Of a stretch of DNA of 12,077 bases, positions 7,479 through 12,077 are shown piece after piece. Source of the DNA: Anaerolineae bacterium (lineage in GTDB: Bacteria; Chloroflexota; Anaerolineae; Anaerolineales; Villigracilaceae); the NCBI GenBank assembly GCA_003524705.1, contig DQGV01000226.1, forward strand, positions 1 to 12,077. Reading direction: 5' to 3'. The position numbers were made by a program, and so were the translations under genes. The notes under the pieces are model-generated. The model had not been told where the DNA came from and ran no database searches. It worked only from the letters and a program-made list of their open reading frames with translations. The first letter of the stretch is position 1, and the number at the start of each line of letters is the position of its first letter.

Positions 7479-7492
7479 AATGTTATAACATT
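7479..7492. promoter_or_regulatory. 14-bp palindromic operator candidate for the catabolic operon
   Basis: AATGTTATAACATT is a perfect palindrome. It sits directly downstream of the -10 box at the expected transcription start of the minus-strand operon and just before its ribosome site, a position typical of a repressor site. The half-site differs from the LacI-type GGTAACG operators at 7780 and 8879, so another regulator (GntR-, MarR- or TetR-like) is more likely. No gene for it is in the window. Confidence 0.55.
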
Positions 7493-7497
7493 ATGAC

Positions 7498-7527
7498 AAT
7501 ATACCGCAGTAAAGCACTTTCTGTCAA
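7498..7527 (-). promoter_or_regulatory. Sigma70-type promoter of the minus-strand catabolic operon
   Basis: On the minus strand, a consensus -35 TTGACA (7522-7527) and -10 TATATT (7498-7503) are separated by 18 bases. Transcription would start near 7490-7492, inside the 14-bp palindrome, giving a leader of about 30 bases to the TTG start. It would drive the six genes down to 602. Confidence 0.7.
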
Positions 7528-7643
7528 CAATGTGAGTAGGTAATGCTCTCAATCTGACATAATTTACAAAGCACATATCTAAAATATGGGCATAAATTTG
7601 GACTCACATAACTATTTAATTACACTTAAGAATAAGATTTACT

Positions 7644-7675
7644 TGCCCTGTCAGAAATCTGGCAGGGCATTTTTT
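7644..7675 (+). terminator. Orphan intrinsic terminator
   Basis: TGCCCTGTCAG (7644-7654) pairs with CTGGCAGGGCA (7659-7669) through 11 positions, one a G-U wobble, around an AAAT loop. TTTTTT (7670-7675) follows on the + strand. The minus strand has no T-run after the stem. No + strand gene ends upstream within the window, so it either closes a small unannotated transcript or blocks antisense transcription from reaching the lacI-type promoter. Confidence 0.7.
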
Positions 7676-7742
7676 ATAGAAAATTGGGAAAATCCCCCTT
7701 TTGGGGAATAGCGAAAAGACGAAAATTCTAATCTTAAAATTG

Positions 7743-7770
7743 TTGACTTTAATTTTATTCTATGTATAAT
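7743..7770 (+). promoter_or_regulatory. Sigma70-type promoter of the LacI-family regulator gene
   Basis: The -35 TTGACT (7743-7748) and consensus -10 TATAAT (7765-7770) are separated by 16 bases. Transcription would start near 7777, a few bases before the GGTAACGTTACC operator, which places the promoter under likely autorepression. Confidence 0.75.
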
Positions 7771-7779
7771 GCGTTAAAT

Positions 7780-7793
7780 CGGTAACGTTACCG
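7780..7793. promoter_or_regulatory. LacI-family operator 1 (autoregulatory)
   Basis: CGGTAACGTTACCG is a perfect 14-bp palindrome with the central CG typical of LacI/GalR-family operators. It lies just after the predicted transcription start of the adjacent LacI-type gene. A near-identical site is found before the binding-protein gene at 8879-8898, so the same repressor should bind both. Confidence 0.8.
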
Positions 7794-7826
7794 GTATCGT
7801 TCTCTATACGCAACACAATTACTGAT

Positions 7827-8846
7827 ATGCCAACCAAAAAACGCACGGTCACTATCCAGGATGTTGCAAAGAAAGCAGGAGTATCTGTTTCTACAGTTTC
7901 GCGCGTGTTGAACGGAAAGGCAGATGTAGCAGGAGATACCCAAGAAAAAATCCTCGGCGTTATCAGCAAGTTGGGGTATACCTCTAACCTAGCCGCACGC
8001 AGTATGCGAAGCCGCCGAAAAGATTTGCTAGGTTTAGTCGTACCGGATATCGGTTTTCCTTATTCAATTGAAGTGATGAAAGGGATTAACCGAGCCATAG
8101 CAGAATCAAAATTTGATTTATTGGTTTACACTATGGGGGATGTGAAAAAATCTGGGGCAGTCATCCACGAACAACATTACGTTTCCTTATTAAATAACTC
8201 AATTACAGATGGTGTCATTATTGTAGCCAGCGCCGCGGCAGAATTTATTACCGATGCGCCTATCATTGCTGTTGACCCGCATGTTGTAAATCCAAAATAT
8301 CCATCTGTACAAGGAACAAATTACCATGGGGCATTAGATGTGATGAATTACCTTTTGCAATTGGGACACAAACGCATCGGATTCATCTGCGGGAGACCTG
8401 AGATTGCCAGCGCAGAAAGACGGCTTACGGGATACAAAGATGCACTCAAAAAAGCAAGCATCGAAATTGATGAGACATTAATTAAAGATGGGGATTTCAC
8501 AACAAAATCTGGTTATACATCCGCTTTAGAGTTATTGAAACTAGAAAACCCACCTACTGCAATTTTTGCCGCAAACGACCAATCTGCATTGGGTGTTTTT
8601 CAAGCCGCAGAAGAATTAGGGTTACACATTCCTGATGATTTATCTATTGTCGGGTTTGATAACATCGCAGAAGCCAAGTTTGTTGGGCTTACAACAGTTG
8701 ACCAATTTCTTTCAGAAATGGGCTACATCGCAACACAAATGCTCATCAAAATGGTCAACAATGAACCATTAGATGTTCAAGTTCACAAAATGCCAACTAG
8801 GCTTGTGGAGCGCACTTCATGCCGAGCATTAGAGCCTGTTCATTAA
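7827..8846 (+). CDS. LacI/GalR-family transcriptional repressor
   Basis: This 339-residue protein has normal length and architecture for the family. The N-terminal helix-turn-helix is 'VTIQDVAKKAGVSVSTVSRVLNG' (8-30, named here in parts), the hinge helix is around 'LAARSMR' (55-61) with Met60 where Leu is usual, and a periplasmic-binding-protein-like sensor domain follows. That domain shows 'VMNYLLQLGHKRIGFICG' (172-189), 'TAIFAANDQSALG' (244-256) and 'DDLSIVGFDN' (270-279). It should bind operators as a dimer and respond to a sugar or sugar derivative. Matching operators lie at its own promoter and ahead of the sugar-binding lipoprotein, so it very probably controls the downstream ABC importer and itself. 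No ribosome site is obvious before the ATG, suggesting low-level translation. The inducing sugar cannot be predicted. Confidence 0.93.
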   Translation: MPTKKRTVTIQDVAKKAGVSVSTVSRVLNGKADVAGDTQEKILGVISKLGYTSNLAARSMRSRRKDLLGLVVPDIGFPYSIEVMKGINRAIAESKFDLLVYTMGDVKKSGAVIHEQHYVSLLNNSITDGVIIVASAAAEFITDAPIIAVDPHVVNPKYPSVQGTNYHGALDVMNYLLQLGHKRIGFICGRPEIASAERRLTGYKDALKKASIEIDETLIKDGDFTTKSGYTSALELLKLENPPTAIFAANDQSALGVFQAAEELGLHIPDDLSIVGFDNIAEAKFVGLTTVDQFLSEMGYIATQMLIKMVNNEPLDVQVHKMPTRLVERTSCRALEPVH

Positions 8847-8867
8847 TTATGGAAGTGTGCGTTATGT
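8839..8867 (+). promoter_or_regulatory. Possible promoter of the sugar-uptake operon
   Basis: TTCATT (8839-8844) and TTATGT (8862-8867) are spaced 17 bases apart, overlapping the end of the regulator gene. Both boxes are weak matches. The support is mainly positional: a start near 8874 would put the LacI-type operator just downstream. Confidence 0.35.
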
Positions 8868-8878
8868 TTTTTTATTCA

Positions 8879-8898
8879 TGTCGGTAACGCTACCGACA
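8879..8898. promoter_or_regulatory. LacI-family operator 2, upstream of the binding-protein gene
   Basis: TGTCGGTAACGCTACCGACA is a 20-bp palindrome with a single mismatched pair near the centre. Its half-site TCGGTAACG matches operator 1 at 7780-7793. It is placed between the regulator and the ABC importer genes, where bound repressor would block transcription of the importer. Confidence 0.8.
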
Positions 8899-8918
8899 AA
8901 TATAAAGGAGGTGGTTTG

Positions 8919-8942
8919 TTGCGCAAGATAAAAATTAAATAG
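8919..8942 (+). CDS. Candidate leader peptide ahead of the solute-binding protein gene
   Basis: A strong AAAGGAGGT ribosome site (8904-8912) precedes two tandem TTG codons. From the second, 7 bases after GGAGG, the frame reads M-R-K-I-K-I-K and stops at TAG (8940-8942). It lies just after operator 2 in the leader of the importer operon. The stop codon's last base is the first base of a hairpin (8942-8980), so a terminating ribosome would disturb that stem. The peptide is Lys-rich and too short for homology. It could also be a decayed gene start, since the downstream lipoprotein also begins M-R-K. Only the good ribosome site supports it. Confidence 0.35.
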   Translation: MRKIKIK

Positions 8943-8980
8943 CAGGCCTTCCAGACCTTTTGCGAAGAAGGAAGACCTGC
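8942..8980 (+). promoter_or_regulatory. Leader hairpin A
   Basis: GCAGG (8942-8946) pairs with CCTGC (8976-8980) and CTTCC (8948-8952) with GGAAG (8970-8974), with one C/A mismatch between them. A short CTT/AAG pairing is possible inside. There is no T-run after it, so it is not an ordinary terminator. It may stabilise the mRNA or act with the small upstream reading frame. Confidence 0.5.
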
Positions 8981-8985
8981 ACCAA

Positions 8986-9007
8986 TGTGCGGAGAATTCT
9001 CCACACA
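8986..9007 (+). promoter_or_regulatory. Leader hairpin B with possible ribosome-site switch
   Basis: TGTG-C-GGAGAATTCTCC-A-CACA is a 22-base near-perfect palindrome, with a 12-bp perfect core at 8991-9002. Its TTCTCC (8997-9002) can pair with its own GGAGAA or with the identical GGAGAA at 9041-9046, which contains the ribosome site of the solute-binding protein gene. This permits two alternative structures, only one of which leaves the start region open. Confidence 0.4.
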
Positions 9008-9051
9008 AAATTAGTATAACTCATAACAATTATTCAAGAAGGAGAAGAAAC

Positions 9052-10500
9052 ATGCGTAAGTCAATTTTGTCAGTCTTAAGTTTGTTAATGATTGCCAGTA
9101 TGCTTTTAGCAGCCTGCGGCGGTGGTTCCTCTGCAACCGAAGCCCCTGCTGATAGCGGTGGTTCCTCTGATAGTGGTGGTTCATCCGATAGCGGTGGCTC
9201 ATCTGATAGTGGCGAAAAGCAAGTCCTCAAAGTATGGTCATTCACCAATGAAATTTTGACCATGGCGATTGCTTTTGAAGGTCAAAACCCAGATGTAGAT
9301 GTTCAATTCACCATGATTCCTATGGATGCTGGTGAATATCAAACAAAAATCAAAGCCGCAATTGGTACCGCTGATGTACCAGATGTAGTCGCGTTAGAAG
9401 CGGCTTTCGTCAAAGAATGGGTAGAAGCCGATTTCCTCGCTGATTTAGGTGATTTATTACCTTTAACAGAAGAATTACAAACCTATCCTTCCGTTGTTGA
9501 AGTAGGTACTCATGAGGGTGTAACAAAAGCCTATTCCTATCAAGCAACTCCTGGTGCTTTCTTCTATCGCCGTAGCATTGCAACAGAATGTCTAGGCACT
9601 GATGACCCAGCTGAAGTTCAAGCTTTGGTCAATGATATTGAATCATTCCTTGAAGTTGCCGAAACCATCAAACAATGTAATCCAAATTACTTCACCGTTG
9701 GTACTTCGGGTGAATTGTTCAATCCGTTCCTCGCCAATCGCGCTCAACCATGGATTGTTGATGGTGCTTTGGTGATTGACCCACAAGTTGAAGCCTACAT
9801 TGACTTCGCCAAATTGATGCGCGATAACGGCTACGAATCACAAGCCAATCAATGGAGTGAAGGTTGGTTCGCTGGTATGAACGACTCCCTCGTTGGTGCT
9901 GATGGTCAACCAAAGAAAGTCTTCAGCTACTTCTTACCCACTTGGGGCTTACCATACGTGTTGATTCCAAACTCTGGTGATACCGGTGGTGACTGGGCTA
10001 TGATTAATGGTCCATTGCCTTATCAATGGGGTGGTACTTGGGTTGGCGCAATGGCAGACAGCCCGAACCTCGATTTAGCAAAAGAATTCGTTGCTTTCGT
10101 TGCGCTCAATGAAGAAAACTTAACCAACTGGGCAACCGGTGTGTACACCAACGAATACCTCAAAGCCATTGACCCAACTGTAGCAGATGGTCAAGCACAA
10201 GCCGCTGGTGACTTTGTTTCCAGCCAAGTTGTCGTTGAGAAAATCACTTCCTCATTTGACGGCTCTGAATTGTATGAATGGCTCGGTGGTCAAAACAACT
10301 ACGAAGCCTTCGGTGTAGCCGCTCCGAATGTAAATGGTGCCTTGCTCACTGGTTCTGATGATGCGATTCAACGCGCACTTCAAAGTGCCCGTGACCAATA
10401 TTTGAACGGCGAAATTGATAAAGCCACCATGTGGCAACAATGGTTAGACGTCGTTCGCAGTGAGTTCCCGGATTTAGTTATCCCTGAACCTCCACAATAG
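9052..10500 (+). CDS. Sugar ABC transporter solute-binding lipoprotein (family 1, MalE/UgpB-like)
   Basis: This 482-residue precursor begins with a lipoprotein signal peptide (M-R-K, hydrophobic core, lipobox 'LLAAC', lipidated Cys22). A flexible linker of Gly, Ser and Asp follows (23-54). The mature part has features of extracellular family 1 binding proteins: 'KVWSFTNE' near 59, 'DVPDVVALE' near 109-117, and late 'GTWVGAMADSPNLDLAKEFVAF', a segment shared by MalE/UgpB relatives. It should be anchored outside the membrane and deliver a sugar or oligosaccharide to the downstream permeases; many Trp/Tyr residues fit carbohydrate stacking. AAGGAG (9039-9044) lies 7 bases before the ATG. Likely control is by the upstream LacI-type repressor through operator 2 and perhaps by leader structures. 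The exact sugar is not predictable. Confidence 0.92.
   Translation: MRKSILSVLSLLMIASMLLAACGGGSSATEAPADSGGSSDSGGSSDSGGSSDSGEKQVLKVWSFTNEILTMAIAFEGQNPDVDVQFTMIPMDAGEYQTKIKAAIGTADVPDVVALEAAFVKEWVEADFLADLGDLLPLTEELQTYPSVVEVGTHEGVTKAYSYQATPGAFFYRRSIATECLGTDDPAEVQALVNDIESFLEVAETIKQCNPNYFTVGTSGELFNPFLANRAQPWIVDGALVIDPQVEAYIDFAKLMRDNGYESQANQWSEGWFAGMNDSLVGADGQPKKVFSYFLPTWGLPYVLIPNSGDTGGDWAMINGPLPYQWGGTWVGAMADSPNLDLAKEFVAFVALNEENLTNWATGVYTNEYLKAIDPTVADGQAQAAGDFVSSQVVVEKITSSFDGSELYEWLGGQNNYEAFGVAAPNVNGALLTGSDDAIQRALQSARDQYLNGEIDKATMWQQWLDVVRSEFPDLVIPEPPQ
9151..9213 (+). repeat. 18-bp coding tandem repeat (Asp-Ser-Gly-Gly-Ser-Ser linker)
   Basis: Three full 18-base units begin at 9151, 9169 and 9187, plus half a unit at 9205-9213, each starting GATAGYGGT. 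They encode D-S-G-G-S-S repeats in the linker after the lipobox of the binding protein. The differences between units are at third codon positions, so the amino acid repeat is conserved while the DNA drifts. Copy number may vary between strains and so change the distance between membrane anchor and ligand-binding domain. Confidence 0.85.
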
Positions 10501-10516
10501 TAATTTGATATAAAAC

Positions 10517-10550
10517 TTGCAGGTCAGCAATTCATTTTGCTGACCTGCAA
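10517..10550 (+). promoter_or_regulatory. Intercistronic hairpin after the binding-protein gene
   Basis: Arms 10517-10530 and 10537-10550 form a perfect 14-bp stem (TTGCAGGTCAGCAA) with a TTCATT loop. The next bases on the + strand are AAAATCTT, with no T-run, so termination should be poor. Between binding-protein and permease genes such stems commonly protect the upstream message and raise binding protein over permease; that role is inferred. Confidence 0.7.
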
Positions 10551-10577
10551 AAATCTTACGTACCAAAAGGAGATATG

Positions 10578-11525
10578 ATGAAGTTTACAAAAATCAATCG
10601 GAATTATTACGGGTATTTTTTCATAGCCCCATTTATTATTGCATTCCTAGTTTTTGGCTTGTATCCCCTTTACAATACATTATCACTTAGTCTTACAGAT
10701 TACACTTTGATGACACGAAAAGGGGAATATATTGGATTGCAAAATTTCACAGTCTTATTCGCTGACCAACTCTTTTTGAAAGCAATTGGCAACACATGGC
10801 TGATTTGGTTATTGAACTTTATCCCACAAATCGGTGTAGCACTTTTGTTATCTGCTTGGTTTACAAACAATCGCTTAAAGATTAAAGGTGTAGGCATTTG
10901 GAGAGCTATTTTTTACTTACCCAATCTTTTGATTCCTGTCGTGATTGCCGCATTGTTTAATAGCTTCTTTTCGTTTTACGGACCCATCAACCAATTCATG
11001 GTCAGGTTTGGGTATCAAGCCGAAGCAGTACATTATTTACAGAATGTTGAAATTACTCGAGCTGTCGTAATATTTATTCAGTGGTGGATGTGGTTTGGAC
11101 AAACAATCATCATTGTTATGGCAGGTATGACTTCTATCCCTGTGCATTTGTATGAAGCCGCCATGGTAGATGGGGCAAGTGCCGCGCAAATGTTTAGACG
11201 CATCACGCTTCCTTTACTTAAGCCAATTCTGATTTTTATTTTCGTCACATCACTGGTTGGGGGTATGCAAATGTTTGATATTCCATACCTGTTGACCGAC
11301 GGAAGAGGCGCACCGAGTAATTCCATTATGACAAACAATATCCTCATGTATATGAAGTTTGCAAGCAGCCGAGGTCATATTGGTGCCGCATCCGCAGTAG
11401 CAGTCTTAACTTTTATTATGACAACAATTTGTGCGTTGGGAATCTTTTTCGTATTGCGCGATAAAGATGATACCGTTTCTAATAAACCAAAAAGAAGTTG
11501 GTTTAAGAAAAGTGAAACAAAGTAG
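10578..11525 (+). CDS. Sugar ABC transporter permease, MalF type
   Basis: This protein of 315 residues has about six membrane helices, beginning 'YFFIAPFIIAFLVFGLYP', a typical first segment of MalF/UgpA-like permeases. The cytoplasmic EAA loop is present as 'EAAMVDGASAAQMFRRI' followed by 'TLPLLKP', about residues 193-216; it docks the ABC ATPase. Two tandem ATG codons occur at 10575 and 10578. I chose the second because GGAG (10569-10572) lies 5 bases from it and only 2 from the first; the difference is one Met. It forms the membrane channel with the next permease and receives substrate from the upstream binding lipoprotein. The C-terminal tail is Lys-rich and cytoplasmic. No ATPase gene is in the window, so it lies downstream or a shared ATPase serves the system. 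Confidence 0.92.
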   Translation: MKFTKINRNYYGYFFIAPFIIAFLVFGLYPLYNTLSLSLTDYTLMTRKGEYIGLQNFTVLFADQLFLKAIGNTWLIWLLNFIPQIGVALLLSAWFTNNRLKIKGVGIWRAIFYLPNLLIPVVIAALFNSFFSFYGPINQFMVRFGYQAEAVHYLQNVEITRAVVIFIQWWMWFGQTIIIVMAGMTSIPVHLYEAAMVDGASAAQMFRRITLPLLKPILIFIFVTSLVGGMQMFDIPYLLTDGRGAPSNSIMTNNILMYMKFASSRGHIGAASAVAVLTFIMTTICALGIFFVLRDKDDTVSNKPKRSWFKKSETK

Positions 11526-11531
11526 GCTACC

Positions 11532-12077
11532 ATGCTAAATAATTACAAATTCAACACTACTTTATTACGGTTTTTTATATACATTGTTTTGATTTTCCTA
11601 CTCATCCTTATCGTTGTGCCGATTTGGATATTAATCGTGAATGCTTCACGTTCAACTGTAGAAATTCAACAAGGTTTAAGTTTGATACCAAGCACAAACT
11701 TGATTAATAACTATAACGTTTTAGAAAATAGAGGTCTTAACATGGTAAGAGGGTTTACCAACAGCTTCTATTTAGCGGCAGCATCTACCCTTGTGACTGT
11801 TTATTTCTCTATGCTAACCGCATACGGTATCGTCGTATATAACTTCAAAGGCAGACAAACATTTTCAAATTTCATCTTAGTATTGGTGATGATACCAACG
11901 CAATTAACCATTATTGGCTTCTTCCAATATATGTCGAGATTGGGTCTCACCGATAACTACGCCGCGCTGATTTTGCCCTTAATTGCAAATGCTGGCGGTG
12001 TATTCTTTAGCAAACAATATTTTGAATCTATGCTGATTCAAGATTTAATTGACGCGGCACGCATTGATGGTGCCAGT
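11532..12077 (+). CDS. Sugar ABC transporter permease, MalG type (5' part, cut by window end)
   Basis: The ATG at 11532 lies 6 bases after the stop of the MalF-type gene, and the frame stays open to the last base, giving 182 residues. The N-terminus is one long helix (about 12-37) with 'VPIWILIVNASRS', typical of the first helix of MalG/UgpE permeases. A region rich in 'NSFYLAAASTLVTVYFSMLTAYG' (in parts, about 77-99) and further helices follow. The final residues 'DLIDAARIDGAS' are the start of the EAA loop that contacts the ATPase. About 95-100 residues should lie beyond the window. The ribosome site is weak (TAGG about 5 bases upstream), so translation may depend on the preceding gene. It pairs with the MalF-type permease as the channel. 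Confidence 0.9.
   Translation, partial: MLNNYKFNTTLLRFFIYIVLIFLLILIVVPIWILIVNASRSTVEIQQGLSLIPSTNLINNYNVLENRGLNMVRGFTNSFYLAAASTLVTVYFSMLTAYGIVVYNFKGRQTFSNFILVLVMIPTQLTIIGFFQYMSRLGLTDNYAALILPLIANAGGVFFSKQYFESMLIQDLIDAARIDGAS

Larger units (their letters stand above)
7476..7826. other. Divergent intergenic control region
   Basis: These 351 bases between the nitrilase and LacI-type genes hold, left to right, a 14-bp palindrome, a minus-strand promoter, an AT-rich stretch (7528-7640) with no confident signal, a +-oriented terminator hairpin (7644-7675), a weak C4/G4 hairpin (7693-7707), the lacI-type promoter (7743-7770) and its operator (7780-7793). No protein-coding gene is seen here on either strand. 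Confidence 0.7.

Noticed and set aside
7693..7707. TCCCC/GGGGA hairpin in the divergent intergenic region
   Set aside because: Five-base stem with no T-run or partner gene; could easily arise by chance.
8942..8980. Classical transcription attenuator in the lipoprotein leader
   Set aside because: Hairpin A lacks a following T-run, so simple rho-independent attenuation is unlikely.
9151..9213. CRISPR-like or VNTR array
   Set aside because: Units are 18 bp, contiguous without spacers, in frame and differ at third codon positions, which fits a protein linker repeat and not a CRISPR array.
9030..9263. Minus-strand frame encoding a repeated 'LSDEPP' peptide
   Set aside because: The repeat is only the reverse complement of the D-S-G-G-S-S coding repeats of the lipoprotein linker.

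Overview
The window is about 12 kb of moderately AT-rich bacterial DNA. It probably comes from a Chloroflexota (Anaerolineae-like) genome. The best clue is the solute-binding lipoprotein, whose lipobox is followed by a Gly/Ser-rich linker with a 'TEAP' segment, a style common in that phylum. The taxonomic call is an inference and no marker gene is present. No rRNA, tRNA, transposase or CRISPR array was seen.

Layout: (1) Bases 1-519, + strand, hold the 3' part of a maleate isomerase/arylmalonate decarboxylase-like (Asp/Glu racemase superfamily) gene cut by the window edge. (2) A perfect 20-bp inverted repeat at 543-592 separates it from a convergent minus-strand operon. (3) That operon runs from about 7490 down to 602 and encodes, in transcription order, a tandem-domain nitrilase-superfamily protein, a red chlorophyll catabolite reductase (RCCR)-like protein, a small membrane protein, an FAD-dependent aromatic-type monooxygenase, an aldehyde dehydrogenase and an MFS transporter. 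Two junctions are 4-base ATGA overlaps. A sigma70-type promoter (TTGACA-N18-TATATT) with a perfect 14-bp palindrome over the predicted start of transcription precedes it. (4) Bases 7476-7826 are a divergent control region. (5) On the + strand, bases 7827-12077 hold a LacI-family regulator, a sugar-type solute-binding lipoprotein and two MalF/MalG-type permeases, the second cut by the window end. Two matching LacI-type operators, one before the regulator and one before the binding protein, indicate a self-regulated carbohydrate uptake operon. No ABC ATPase gene is visible.

The most unusual part is the minus-strand operon. It joins a homologue of a plant chlorophyll-breakdown enzyme family to a C-N hydrolase, an FAD monooxygenase, an aldehyde dehydrogenase and a transporter, beside a maleate-isomerase-like gene. 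This looks like a catabolic cassette for a nitrogen-containing cyclic compound. A bilin or other tetrapyrrole-derived substrate passing through maleimide/maleamate-type intermediates is an attractive but unproven reading. The sugar-uptake half looks conventional, except for a possible translated leader peptide and stacked hairpins ahead of the binding-protein gene.
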